A DNA stretch of 64,000 nt from JALYGY01 sp963800975 (GTDB taxonomy: Bacteria > Actinomycetota > Rubrobacteria > Rubrobacterales > Rubrobacteraceae), in NCBI GenBank assembly GCA_963800975.1, contig CAWDDB010000021.1, positions 124,001 to 188,000 on the forward strand. The letters are read 5' to 3'. The position numbers and the translations under genes are program-made. The stretch's first letter is position 1. The number at the start of each line of letters is the position of its first letter. Shown here in pieces: positions 25,344 to 34,205 of the stretch. The notes beneath the pieces were generated by a model. The model was not told the origin of the DNA and did no database searches. It saw nothing but the letters and a program-made list of their open reading frames with translations.

Positions 25344-25372
25344 AAGGCGGGATGCCTCGGGCATCCCGCCTT
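25344..25372 (+). terminator. Strong hairpin terminator after the TerC gene
   Basis: A perfect 13-bp stem (25344-25356 with 25360-25372) closes a 3-base loop TCG. It is followed by GCTTTCC, a short T-containing run. It stands 48 bases after the TerC stop. Confidence 0.75.
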
Positions 25373-25471
25373 GCTTTCCGCGTGCGAGGAAGCTTCTCCG
25401 AGGTTCGCGCGTGGATCCATTTCGGAGCATCACGCCCGGATCATCCGGAGGATGCGCCCCACTTTGCAAGC

Positions 25472-25480
25472 TGCTATTCT
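25472..25480 (+). promoter_or_regulatory. Extended -10 promoter before the beta-helix protein
   Basis: TGCTATTCT gives a TGn extension plus TATTCT. A 13-base palindrome CCGGATCATCCGG (25436-25448) lies 23 bases upstream and could bind a regulator. The ATG is at 25549. Confidence 0.4.
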
Positions 25481-25548
25481 CGTTTACGCAACCGGGCGGA
25501 GGCATGAATCCTTGCTTCCACCGCCCCACCGAGTGAAAAGGACGCGGG

Positions 25549-27038
25549 ATGAGGAAAAGCTCTCTGCTGCTGGCTATCACGGCCATGGCAGCGATGCTGG
25601 CGGTATGTGGGGTGGCGCTCGCCGGTACAGTCGCGGTGAGAAACACCAACGACTCGGGTCCCGGAAGCCTGCGGGCGGCTATTGCGGCGGCCAACGCCAA
25701 CCCCGGGAGGGACCTGATCACGTTCGCGCCGAGCGTGAGGGGCGAGATCCAGCTCAGGGGTGTTTTGCCGACCCTGCGCGGCGACCTGGAGGTGCGTGGC
25801 CCCGGGTCGAGCAGGCTGGCCGTGAGGCGCGCTGTGCAGCGAGCCTTCCGCGTCTTTACCGTCGCGGGGGACTCGACCGTGAGGATCACGGGCCTCACGG
25901 TCTCCAATGGGCTGGCAAGAGACGCCCGAGGCAACTGCCAACCAACGGACTCCGGCGGCGGTGTGCGCAACGACGGAAGGCTGACGCTGAGGAACGTCGT
26001 GTCACCCGCAACGCGGCCGACTGCAACGGCGGCGGGATCTCCAACGGCGCCACGCTGACGGTGGAGGACAGCGCCGTCTCGTCGAACAGAGGCGGCGGGA
26101 TCTCCAACTCTGGCACGCTGTCCGTCAGGCGCACCACCTTCTCGGCGAACAGCGGCGGTGGTATCAGCAACTTCGCCGACGCCACGGTTACGGAGAGCAC
26201 CTTCTCCAGGAACAGAGCTTCTGGCAACGGTGGCGCCATCTTCAACGCCCTCGCCGAGCTTACGGTCGAGGGCAGCACCTTCTCGGGGAACAGCGCCGGC
26301 CAGGGAGGCGCCATCGTCGGGAACAAAGGCACCGTGACGGTCGAGGACTCCACCTTCGTCGCTAACACCGCCCGCGAATTTGGCGGCGGCGTGTCCAGCA
26401 TCGACAGCCAGGTCGAGATCGTAGGTAGCACCTTCTGGGCGAACATAGCCAGGGGAGCAGGCGGCGGGGTCTCCAGCGTCCAGAGCTCGGTGAGGATCTC
26501 GAACAGCACCTTCTCGAGAAACGAAGCCAGCCGCGGGGGCGGCGTCCACAACTCTAGCCCAGGCTCCAGTGTGGGTGACGTGTTTGTTGAGTTCAGCACC
26601 TTCGCGAACAACGAGGCCACGGAAAGGGGCGGCGGCCTCTTTAACCAGTCGAGCAACGATCCAAGGCTGGATCCCACGATCTACCCCAGGGCCACCATCG
26701 TGTCGGGCAACGAGGCGCCGGAAGGCCCCGACGCCTTCGGGCCATTCGACAGCCGCGGCTACAACCTGATAGGCAACACCGCCGGCTCGAGCGGCTTCGG
26801 AGGAACCGACCTTACCGACACGAGCCCGAGGCTAGACCCCAGGGGCCTGCGTGACAACGGCGGGCCCACGAGGACCATCGCGCTAACGGCGGGCAGCCCC
26901 GCGGTTGATGCGGTTGCGGAGGGCTGCCCGCCGCCTGACACGGACCAGGGAGGCGTGAGACGTCCACAAAACGGAGACGGGGAGGGGCAGGTGCTCTGCG
27001 ATATCGGCGCCTTCGAGCGCAGCACGCCATCGCCCTAG
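25549..27038 (+). pseudogene. Secreted right-handed beta-helix (choice-of-anchor Q) protein, one-base frameshift
   Basis: From ATG 25549 the first 150 codons give a signal peptide (cleaved after ALA near residue 26), the NTNDSGPGSLRAAIAAAN motif and beta-helix rungs. Near 26000 the frame breaks: GTCGTGTCACC should be GTCGTGGTCACC, one G short. The shifted frame then continues to 27038 with many GGGISN and STFSxN rungs, and a C-terminal GGPTRTIAL-GSPAVDA-IGAFE block typical of choice-of-anchor Q proteins. Restored, the protein is about 496 residues, exported and surface-bound or released. Either a recent mutation or a sequencing error. Confidence 0.82.
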
Positions 27039-27173
27039 GCACTGGGAACACCGTCGAGCAGGTCCCTAAGCTGCTCCGTTGACGGCTCTTGGCAAGACGA
27101 TGAGCTGAAAGCTCTGCCAGCCGAGAACCGACGGCAGCTCTCTCGGAAAGGTTCGTCTATTCCGAGAAGGGCC

Positions 27174-27410
27174 TTAGTCCGACGCGTGGTCGGCGCCGGG
27201 GGAGGTCTCGAAGTCGTGGCCCGCCTCCTCGATGGCTTCCCCGATCTTCGCGAGCTCCGCCTCCCCGCCCTCGAAGGAGACGGCGACGAGGCCCCTCTCT
27301 GAGTCCACGTTCACCAGCTCCACAAAGGAGAGGCGCCCGAGGGCGCGCTCCAGGCGCTCGGCGTCATCGGCGCTCGAAAGATCCTGCACCACCAGCGTCA
27401 CGTCAGGCAC
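27174..27410 (-). CDS. Small ferredoxin-like (HMA-type) protein lacking the metal CxxC
   Basis: The 78-residue product starts at GTG 27410 with GGGAGGCACG upstream. It reads VTLVVQDLSSADDAERLERAL, VNVDSERGLVAVSFEGGEAELAKIGEAIEEAGHDF, the beta-alpha-beta-beta-alpha-beta pattern of heavy-metal-associated domains. The metal-binding CxxC loop is replaced by SSADD, so copper transport is unlikely. It may be a regulatory or degenerate domain. It stands between the beta-helix gene and the HtrA gene. Confidence 0.68.
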   Translation of the reverse strand: MPDVTLVVQDLSSADDAERLERALGRLSFVELVNVDSERGLVAVSFEGGEAELAKIGEAIEEAGHDFETSPGADHASD

Positions 27411-27429
27411 CGTGCCTCCCTTCGGTCGG

Positions 27430-27590
27430 CGGTTATCAGCATTTAGCGGTCAGCTATCAGCTCTTGCCTCGAATGGCGAAGCCGACGTTGCGAAGCGCTG
27501 CCCTACTCCAGACCGATGGTAGCGCTTTTGCCGGGGCGTCGCACTGTCAACCCGCTGCTGATTGCTGAAAGCTGACGGCTGACAGCTACT
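27430..27590. repeat. Degenerate GCTATCAGC/GCTGACAGC repeat tract
   Basis: Two clusters of overlapping units (TTATCAGC, GGTCAGCTATCAGCT at 27434-27465; GCTGATTGCTGAAAGCTGACGGCTGACAGCT at about 27555-27587) flank a short spacer and can pair with each other. The right cluster reaches the HtrA stop codon. Confidence 0.5.
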
Positions 27591-28572
27591 CCGTAGGCAG
27601 CTCTTGCGGGCGCACGTTGAGTGTACGTTCCCTGCTTCCGCGCAGCACCCTTAGCGTGGCGTCGCGCCCGATGGCGCTCTGATCTAGCTTGCCGAGCAGG
27701 TCGTCGTTGGAGCGCACGGGTTCGTCCCCGAAGCCCACGATGACGTCCTGAGGCCTCACCCCGGCCCGCTCGGCCGGGCTGTTCGGGGCCACGCTCTCCA
27801 CCCCGGCGCCGCCGTCGTAGCCGTCCAGGTCCCTGGCCTCGCGGCTCACCACGGCTACGCCGAGGTAGGCGCGGCGCACCCGGCCCTCGGTCACCAGGGT
27901 GAAGACCACGCGCCGGAACGAGTTGGAGACCGGGATGGCGAAGCCTATCCCCTGGGCGCCGCCGATGATCGCGGTGTTTATCCCGACGACCTTCCCGGAG
28001 GCGTCCGCGAGCGGCCCGCCGGAGTTGCCCGGGTTGATCGCGGCGTCCGTCTGGATGACGTTCTCGATGAGGCGCCCGCTCTCGCCCCTGATGGAACGCC
28101 CGAGCGCGCTGACTACCCCCGCCGTGACGCTGCGCTGGAACCCGAGCGGGTTGCCGATGGCCACAACGAGCTGCCCGACGACGAGGTTTCCCGCCTCCCC
28201 GAGCGTGGCGGTCGGCGGCTCGACCTCAGGCTCGAAGCGCACTACAGCCAGGTCGCTCGGCGGGTCTTCGCCCAGGACCTCGGCCGGTACCGGCGTCCCG
28301 CCGGACACCGAGACCTCGATGCCGCCGGAGCGCCCCCTTCTGCCCCCGGCCCTCCTCAGGCCCCGCACGACGTGCGCGTTGGTCACGGCCGTGGCCGTGC
28401 CGTTCTCCGCGCCGAGCACAACCCCGCTCCCGCCGCCCCTGCCGTCGCTCAGGCCGACCGAGACGACCGCCGGCTCAAGCTGCTCTGTAACCTCCCTGAC
28501 CGCCCGCGAGTACGCGTCGAGCGTGTCCCCTTCCGCGCGGGAGCTTGCGGAGAGGTTCTCGAAGATGTCCAT
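27586..28572 (-). CDS. Cytosolic HtrA-like serine protease with PDZ domain
   Basis: A 328-residue S1C protease. The catalytic triad is visible: His in VTNAHVVRG near residue 67, Asp in PPSDLAVVRF near 108, and Ser in NPGNSGGPLAD near 182. A PDZ domain follows (about 235-320: YLGVAVV, AGVRPQDVIVGFGDEPV). Most HtrA proteins have a signal peptide or anchor, but this one starts directly with MDIFENLSASSRAEGD, so it should work inside the cell. It is divergent from murT. Confidence 0.9.
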   Translation of the reverse strand: MDIFENLSASSRAEGDTLDAYSRAVREVTEQLEPAVVSVGLSDGRGGGSGVVLGAENGTATAVTNAHVVRGLRRAGGRRGRSGGIEVSVSGGTPVPAEVLGEDPPSDLAVVRFEPEVEPPTATLGEAGNLVVGQLVVAIGNPLGFQRSVTAGVVSALGRSIRGESGRLIENVIQTDAAINPGNSGGPLADASGKVVGINTAIIGGAQGIGFAIPVSNSFRRVVFTLVTEGRVRRAYLGVAVVSREARDLDGYDGGAGVESVAPNSPAERAGVRPQDVIVGFGDEPVRSNDDLLGKLDQSAIGRDATLRVLRGSRERTLNVRPQELPTE

Positions 28573-28668
28573 AAGCTGTTTTTACCGCATCGGGCGCGAC
28601 GTGGCCCTGGTCAAACGGCTAGGTTTTCCGGAGCGGCGCGCTGCGCACGGGCCCCTTTCGCCACCGGC

Positions 28669-28674
28669 TATAAT
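28669..28674 (+). promoter_or_regulatory. Consensus -10 box of murT, probably leaderless
   Basis: A perfect TATAAT ends eight bases before the GTG at 28683, with no ribosome site between. The spacing is the same as at 14463-14477. No clear -35 box. Confidence 0.5.
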
Positions 28675-28682
28675 CCGCCCTA

Positions 28683-30104
28683 GTGGCCGGACTCCTGGAC
28701 AACGCGCGCCTCTCCGCGGCGGTCGCGGCCGCCCGGGTGGCGCGGCTCGCGAGCCGGAGGCTCGGGACGGGCGGGGGCTCGACGATGCCAGGCGTCGTGG
28801 CGCGGCGCGTGGACCCGCTGGTTCTCGCGAAGCTCTCCGCGCGGTTGCCACTGGGGTCGGCCGCGATAACCGGTACCAACGGCAAGACGACGACGACGCG
28901 CATGATCTCCAGGATACTGCGGGCCGCCGGCGTTCGCGCCGTCAACAACTCCACGGGCGCCAACCTGGTCACGGGCGTGACGGCAGCCCTGATCTCCGAC
29001 GCGAACCTCTCGGGAGCGCCCGCCTCCGAGATGGGACTCTTCGAGGTAGACGAGGCGAGCGTCCCGAAGGTGGCCGCGGAGGCCGAGCTCCGCATACTCG
29101 CCGTCCTGAACCTTTTCCGCGACCAGCTCGACCGCTACGGGGAGCTTGCCTACACCGGCAAGGTCATCGCCTCGGCCTTCGGCGACCTGCCCGAGTGCGC
29201 GGCCGCCGTCCTGAACGCCGACGATCCGCTGGTCGCGAGCCTGGGACGCTCCGCGAAACGCCCCGTCTACTACGGGGTGGACGAGCCTTCCCTCGACTCG
29301 GGCCGGCTGCAGCACATCGCGGACTCCAAGGACTGCCCGCTGTGCGGAACGCCCCTCGCCTACGACGCCATCTACATGGGGCATGTCGGCGTCTACGATT
29401 GCCCCGCCTGTCCGTTCGGGCGTCCCGATCTCGCGTACCGGGCAAGCCGGGTGCGCCTGGACGGGGCGCGCGGCGCGGACTTCCTGTTGTCCACGCCCGC
29501 CGGGGAGGCCGAGGTGCGGGTCAACCTGCCAGGGCTGTACAACGTCTACAACGCCCTGGCCGCGGCCGCGGTCGCGGCGGAGGCAGGGGTCGAGCTCCCC
29601 GAGATCTCCCGCGCCATCGAGGAGTTCGGCGGCGCGTTCGGGCGGGTCGAGCGGGTGCGAGCGGGGGACAGGGAAGCCTTCCTGCTCCTCATAAAAAACC
29701 CGGTAGGGTTCAACGAGATCCTGCGCACCTTCGTAACCGGGGGCGAGGCCCACCACGTCCTCATAGCGATAAACGACAACCACGCCGACGGCCGCGACGT
29801 CTCGTGGCTGTGGGACGTGGACTTCGAGATGCTCGCCGACGCCCACGACGCGGGCCGCGCGGACGGTATGTCCCCCATTATGGTCAGCGGCATCAGGGCG
29901 ACGGACATGGCGGTAAGGCTGAAGTACGCCGAGTTGCCGGTGGGAACCGTGATCCCCGACCGCGAGCAGGCCATACGGGCCGCCCTCGACGCCACCCCAC
30001 CGGGCGAGACCCTCTACGTCCTGCCGACCTACACCGCGATGCTCGAGATTCGTAAGACCCTGAGCGAGCTCGGCTACACGCACCCGTTCTGGGAGGATCG
30101 CTGA
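28683..30104 (+). CDS. murT: Lipid II isoglutaminyl synthase, Mur ligase subunit MurT
   Basis: The 473-residue protein has ITGTNGKTTTTRMISRIL near residues 61-78 (ATP loop of Mur ligases), ILAVLNLFRDQLDRYGE near 138 and a four-cysteine zinc ribbon CPLCGTPL...CPACPFG near 218-243, which marks MurT. The C-terminal DUF1727 part includes LLLIKNPVGFNEILR and DNHADGRDVSWLWDV. With GatD it amidates D-Glu of lipid II to D-isoglutamine, using ammonia made by GatD. The gene begins at a GTG just after a TATAAT box. Confidence 0.94.
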   Translation: MAGLLDNARLSAAVAAARVARLASRRLGTGGGSTMPGVVARRVDPLVLAKLSARLPLGSAAITGTNGKTTTTRMISRILRAAGVRAVNNSTGANLVTGVTAALISDANLSGAPASEMGLFEVDEASVPKVAAEAELRILAVLNLFRDQLDRYGELAYTGKVIASAFGDLPECAAAVLNADDPLVASLGRSAKRPVYYGVDEPSLDSGRLQHIADSKDCPLCGTPLAYDAIYMGHVGVYDCPACPFGRPDLAYRASRVRLDGARGADFLLSTPAGEAEVRVNLPGLYNVYNALAAAAVAAEAGVELPEISRAIEEFGGAFGRVERVRAGDREAFLLLIKNPVGFNEILRTFVTGGEAHHVLIAINDNHADGRDVSWLWDVDFEMLADAHDAGRADGMSPIMVSGIRATDMAVRLKYAELPVGTVIPDREQAIRAALDATPPGETLYVLPTYTAMLEIRKTLSELGYTHPFWEDR

Positions 30105-30219
30105 CCCATGTCGTGCGGCACGCCAGTGCGAGAGATCCCTCCGCTTCTTTCGGGTGGAGATACGCGTGCGGTATCCTGGAGGTCGCGGCGAGGACCACGA
30201 ACGCGACGGGAGCTACGAA

Positions 30220-30978
30220 GTGCAACGAACCCGGCTGACCATCCACCACCTCTACGCGGACATGATGAACCTCTACGGCGACCGCGGGAACGTCATCTCC
30301 ATCAAGAAGCGCTGCGAGTGGCGCGGCATCCCGGTCGAGGTCGTGGACGTGGGCCTGGGGGAGTCGATCAGGCCGACAGGCTGCGACCTTTTTCTCTTCG
30401 GCGGCGGGCAGGACAGGGAGCAGGCGCTTCTCGTCGAGGATCTCTCCGGCCCGAAGGGCGCCGACCTGCGGGCGATCGTCGAAGACGGAGGCGTGGTCCT
30501 CGGGGTGTGCGGCGGCTACCAGCTGATGGGCCACTCCTACGAGACGCCGGAGGGCGAGAAGCTGCCCGGCGTGGGTGTCTTCGACCTGCACACCGAGCCG
30601 CGCAAGGCGGACGAGGAACGCCTTATAGGCAACGTGCTGGTAAGGGTGGGAGGCCTCGAGGACGGCGAGGTACGGGAGGTCGTCGGCTTCGAGAACCACG
30701 GCGGCCGTACTTACCTTGGCGATGGCGTGGAGCCGCTTGGCGAGGTGGTGGTGGGCTTCGGCAATAACGGCGAAGACGGCACGGAGGGCGCCAGGCGGCT
30801 CAACGCCTACGGCACCTACCTGCACGGCTCGCTCTTGCCCAAGAACCCCTGGCTCACGGACCGCTTGATCCTGAACGCGCTGAGGCGTGTGGACGATGCC
30901 TTCGTGCTCGAGCCGCTGGACGATGGTGCCGAGCGCCGGGCTTTCGCCGCGGTCGCGAGCCGTATCTCCGGAAGGTGA
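30220..30978 (+). CDS. gatD: Lipid II isoglutaminyl synthase, glutaminase subunit GatD
   Basis: GTG 30220 with GGGAGC upstream is preferred over an earlier GTG because LTIHHLYADMMNLYGDRGN is the normal N-terminus. About 252 residues. The type 1 amidotransferase site is LGVCGGYQLMG (nucleophile Cys near residue 93). The His of the dyad is in TYLHGSLLPKNP near 205. It hydrolyses glutamine and passes ammonia to MurT. It lies 115 bases after murT, longer than the usual overlap, so it may also have its own promoter. Confidence 0.93.
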   Translation: MQRTRLTIHHLYADMMNLYGDRGNVISIKKRCEWRGIPVEVVDVGLGESIRPTGCDLFLFGGGQDREQALLVEDLSGPKGADLRAIVEDGGVVLGVCGGYQLMGHSYETPEGEKLPGVGVFDLHTEPRKADEERLIGNVLVRVGGLEDGEVREVVGFENHGGRTYLGDGVEPLGEVVVGFGNNGEDGTEGARRLNAYGTYLHGSLLPKNPWLTDRLILNALRRVDDAFVLEPLDDGAERRAFAAVASRISGR

Positions 30979-30984
30979 CGATTC

Positions 30985-31938
30985 TTGAGACGTACGCACC
31001 GCCTCTCGCTCGACCGGATCGAGCACGCTGCCCGCGTCGTGGACCCCGTGTTCCTGAACTCGCCGCAGTTCGTGTGCGAGCCCCTTGGCGACGCCTTAGG
31101 CCTGAGGCTGGTTATCAAGGTGGAGACGCTCAACCCGATTCGTTCGTTCAAGGGACGCGGTACGGATGTACTCGTCTCCGAGGCCGAGGACGATGTCCCC
31201 CTGGTCTGCGCGAGCGCCGGTAACTTCGGGCAGGCGATGGCGTACTCCTGCCGCAGACGGAACCTGGGGTTGACGGTCTACGCGAGCGACAACGCCAATA
31301 CCCTCAAGGTCGAGCGAATGCGGGCGCTCGGGGCTGACGTGATCCTGCGCGGCGCTGACTTCGACGAGGCGAAGCTGGAGGCCAGGCAATTCGCCCGGGA
31401 GGAGGGATCCCGGTTCGTCGAAGATAGCCTGGATCTGGAAACACTGGAAGGGGCTGGAACGATGGGGCTGGAGTGGCTGCGGTTCCCCGAGACGCTGCAC
31501 GCGCTCCTCGTGCCGCTCGGCAATGGGGCCATGTTCAACGGCGTGGCGAGGGTCATGAAAGAACGTAGCCCCCACACAAAGATGATCGCCGTTGGGGCCG
31601 CTGGTGCGCCCGCCATGATCGAGTCCTGGCGCGCAGGCCAGGTCATAGTTCACGACCAGATAGACACCATCGCCGACGGCATAGGCGTGCGCGCGCCGGT
31701 TGCGCAGGCGCTCGAAGACATGCGCGGCCTGGTGGACGATGCGATCCTGGTATCCGAGAGCAACATCGTCGAGGCCATGCGCCTCGTACACCGCCACGCC
31801 GGCGTGGTGGCCGAACCGTCAGGCGCCGCCGGCGTTGCCGCGATCCTCGAACGCCCCGAAGCGTTCCATGGTCAGACGGTCGGCACGATCTTGTGCGGCG
31901 GTAACCTCACGCCCGAGCAGGTGCACGAGTGGTTGTAA
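30985..31938 (+). CDS. PLP-dependent threonine/serine dehydratase-like enzyme
   Basis: This 317-residue fold-type II PLP enzyme starts at TTG 30985, six bases after gatD, with GGAAGGTGA upstream. The PLP lysine is in NPIRSFKGRGTD near residue 56. The phosphate and substrate loop is CASAGNFGQAMAY near 76. VPLGNGAMFNG and ILCGGNLTPEQ are the glycine-rich cofactor loops. It lacks a C-terminal ACT domain, so it is a catabolic or biodegradative type without isoleucine feedback. It may deaminate threonine or serine, or racemise serine. Confidence 0.86.
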   Translation: MRRTHRLSLDRIEHAARVVDPVFLNSPQFVCEPLGDALGLRLVIKVETLNPIRSFKGRGTDVLVSEAEDDVPLVCASAGNFGQAMAYSCRRRNLGLTVYASDNANTLKVERMRALGADVILRGADFDEAKLEARQFAREEGSRFVEDSLDLETLEGAGTMGLEWLRFPETLHALLVPLGNGAMFNGVARVMKERSPHTKMIAVGAAGAPAMIESWRAGQVIVHDQIDTIADGIGVRAPVAQALEDMRGLVDDAILVSESNIVEAMRLVHRHAGVVAEPSGAAGVAAILERPEAFHGQTVGTILCGGNLTPEQVHEWL

Positions 31939-31950
31939 GGGGATGGCGCC

Positions 31951-32724
31951 CTAAGCCCCGGGCGCGCCGAGCCAGCTCCCCAGGACCCTGACGTAGCCTT
32001 CGAAGTCGTCCCGATGGACGCCGTGCCCGGCGTCGAGTCCCTCCACCGTGCCCAGCCGCAACGAGCGTGCCACGGCCGCGCGCTCGGGCTGCGGCAACAT
32101 CGAGCCGCGCTCCTCGCTGCCGAGAACGAGCAGGGTGGGAACCGAGACAGAGCCGATCATGGCCGCCAGGTCGTAGCCCAGTCCATTTCGAAGTAACCCG
32201 GCGGTCGGTATGGCGTCGCAGTCGAGCATGCCCGCGACGCTGTTCCTGGCGTCCTCTTCGTCCCACGCGGGGTTCTCGGCCAGGTTCCTCCGCACCGCGG
32301 CTTCGGGTGAGCCGCTGGTGAGGACCGCGCTCGCCCGCGTCTCGCGCGCCACCTCCCCGAAATCGGTAGCCTCGGAGCCGGGCGGCTCCTCAAGCACCAG
32401 CCGTCGCGCCGTCTCGCCGTGATTCTCGCAGAGACGCAGGACCACCAGCGCTCCCAGCGAGTAGCCGAGGAGCACGTCGGCCGTGCCGGCGGCGGACCCG
32501 AAGACGGTCTCGTACACGTCCGCGGCCAGATCGTCCAGGTCTTCGCCGCCGCGCATGCGGGGGCTGGCGCCGTGACCCCGCAGGTCGATCGCGACGGCGT
32601 GCCAGCCGTTCTCGGCGAACCACGGGCCGACGCGCCACCAGGTGCGCGTCGAAGAGGTGACGCCGTGGACCAGTACCGCGAGGGGCCTGCCCTCCTCGCC
32701 CCAGCTGCGGGTCGCCAGCCTCAG
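31951..32724 (-). CDS. Alpha/beta hydrolase
   Basis: The coding frame holds LAVLVHGVTSSTRTWWRV (oxyanion HG motif), AIDLRGHGASP, the nucleophile elbow LLGYSLGALVVL, and a C-terminal GLDAGHGVHRDDF with the catalytic His. About 257 residues. No ATG, GTG or TTG lies at a sensible place. The best start is a CTG at 32724, which overlaps the TGA of the upstream SDR (CTGA) and follows GGTGGAGACC, so reinitiation is likely. Substrate unknown. Confidence 0.8.
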   Translation of the reverse strand: MRLATRSWGEEGRPLAVLVHGVTSSTRTWWRVGPWFAENGWHAVAIDLRGHGASPRMRGGEDLDDLAADVYETVFGSAAGTADVLLGYSLGALVVLRLCENHGETARRLVLEEPPGSEATDFGEVARETRASAVLTSGSPEAAVRRNLAENPAWDEEDARNSVAGMLDCDAIPTAGLLRNGLGYDLAAMIGSVSVPTLLVLGSEERGSMLPQPERAAVARSLRLGTVEGLDAGHGVHRDDFEGYVRVLGSWLGAPGA

Positions 32725-33434
32725 AAGGTCTCCACCGCGGGGCGGAGGTCCAGCTCCAGCGTCCAGGCGGTCGGGTCCTGGACGTGTAGCTGCCAGTAGG
32801 TCTCGGCGATCGCCTCGGGGGAGAGCATCGTGTGGTCCTCGCGCTCCGAGTACATCCCGCGCACCCTTGGCGTGTTGATCTGTCCGTCGACGACGACGTG
32901 CGCCACGTGGACCCCCCGCGGCCCGAACTCGCGCGCCATCGACTGCGCCAGCGCCCGCAAACCGAACTTGCCCACGGCGAGCGCCGAGAACCCCGCCTTG
33001 CCGCGCAGCGCGGCCGACGCGCCTGTCAGAAGCACCGTGCCGCGCCCGCCCTCGGCCATCGCGGGCAAGACCTGCCGGGCCGCGTAGAAAGCGCCGGCGC
33101 AGTTGGCCTTGAAGCACTCGTCGAACCTCTCCGGCTCCACCTCCAGTATCCCGCCCATCTGGAAGGCGCCGGCGTTGTAGACGAAGACCTCGGGATCGCC
33201 CAGCTCCTCGCGCACCCGCCCGAAGGACGCCTCCACGGAGGAAGGGTCGGTGGCGTCGGTCGCGACGGGGAGCGCCGTCCCATCCGTGTCCTCTATCTCC
33301 TGGCGCGCCCCGGCCACGCTCTCCTCGGTGCGGGCCATCAGCGCGACCGCGTAGCCCTCCCTGGCGAAGCGGCGGGCGACCGCCGTTCCCAGACCGGGGC
33401 CGACGCCGAGGACCGCCGCTACCTTACCGTTCAA
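32721..33434 (-). CDS. SDR family oxidoreductase lacking the usual catalytic Tyr
   Basis: A 237-residue classical SDR: VAAVLGVGPGLGTAVARRF dinucleotide loop, VYNAGAF instead of NNAG, and VLLTGASAAL before the active site. The catalytic YxxxK should be in GFSALAVGKFGLRALAQ, but the Tyr position is Leu while Lys is kept. It may use another acid or be non-catalytic. It is coupled to the hydrolase gene downstream. The start is an ATG with GAAAGGAG upstream. Confidence 0.85.
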   Translation of the reverse strand: MNGKVAAVLGVGPGLGTAVARRFAREGYAVALMARTEESVAGARQEIEDTDGTALPVATDATDPSSVEASFGRVREELGDPEVFVYNAGAFQMGGILEVEPERFDECFKANCAGAFYAARQVLPAMAEGGRGTVLLTGASAALRGKAGFSALAVGKFGLRALAQSMAREFGPRGVHVAHVVVDGQINTPRVRGMYSEREDHTMLSPEAIAETYWQLHVQDPTAWTLELDLRPAVETF

Positions 33435-33572
33435 GTGGTGCTCCTTTCCTGTGTGGTTCAGGCGCCGCCGGCGGGAAACGAGTACCGCCCCGGCGCCCTG
33501 GGGTACGCCCCGACCGAGTAGCCCGGGGCGTCGTCGAGGGCAAGAGCCCTTGTTCCCCTGGCGGGCACGCCA

Positions 33573-34205
33573 CTATCCTCCCTTTCGGGCCAGAACCCAC
33601 AACCAGGTCTCGCCGCCGCGAGCACCGCTCGTGGTCCGCGCCTGGGCGCTCTCTATCTCGAACCAAGCGTCGCCAAGCATCGCCAGGCTGGTCTCCCCGT
33701 CGTGGTGACTCCAACGCATTGCAGCGCCCCAACCCTCCCAGTCTGCTTCCTCGCCTTCCCAGGCGTCGAGCGCCCAGGTCGCGAGAAAGCGGCCGCTGGG
33801 CTTGAGCCAGCGTTCGACATCCCGCACCAGAGCCGGGTGCTCGGCGCGCGGCACGTGGATTATGGAGTGGAAGGCGACGACCGCGTCGAAGGTCTCCGGC
33901 TCGAAGCTCAAACCGGTCATGTCGTCCTTGATGAAGGTGGCCGCCGGCACGAGCCGGCGGGCCAGCCCCAGTTGACGCGCGGAGACGTCCACACCGGTCA
34001 CCGCGAAGCGCTCCGCGAGCCAGCGCGTCACGGGCACCCCGGCGCCGCACCCGAGGTCGAGGACGGCCGCGGCGGGCGGTAGCAGGTCCGCCAGCTCCCG
34101 CAACGCCGCCAGCGTCGTGGGGTCGTCCGCGTCTTTCGTGGCGAGGTACCTCTCGGCCACGAGGTCGTAGCCCTTCTCTACCGTCCGCCTGTGCGCCTCG
34201 CTCAT
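33573..34205 (-). CDS. Class I SAM-dependent methyltransferase
   Basis: The start is ATG 34205, which overlaps the TGA of the SDR gene before it (ATGA); the longer open frame upstream is a shadow of that SDR. The 210-residue protein has AAVLDLGCGAGVPVTRWLA near residues 46-64 (motif I), VTGVDVSARQL and FDAVVAFHSIIHVPR, typical of Methyltransf_25/11 small-molecule methyltransferases. The target is unknown. Confidence 0.85.
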   Translation of the reverse strand: MSEAHRRTVEKGYDLVAERYLATKDADDPTTLAALRELADLLPPAAAVLDLGCGAGVPVTRWLAERFAVTGVDVSARQLGLARRLVPAATFIKDDMTGLSFEPETFDAVVAFHSIIHVPRAEHPALVRDVERWLKPSGRFLATWALDAWEGEEADWEGWGAAMRWSHHDGETSLAMLGDAWFEIESAQARTTSGARGGETWLWVLARKGG

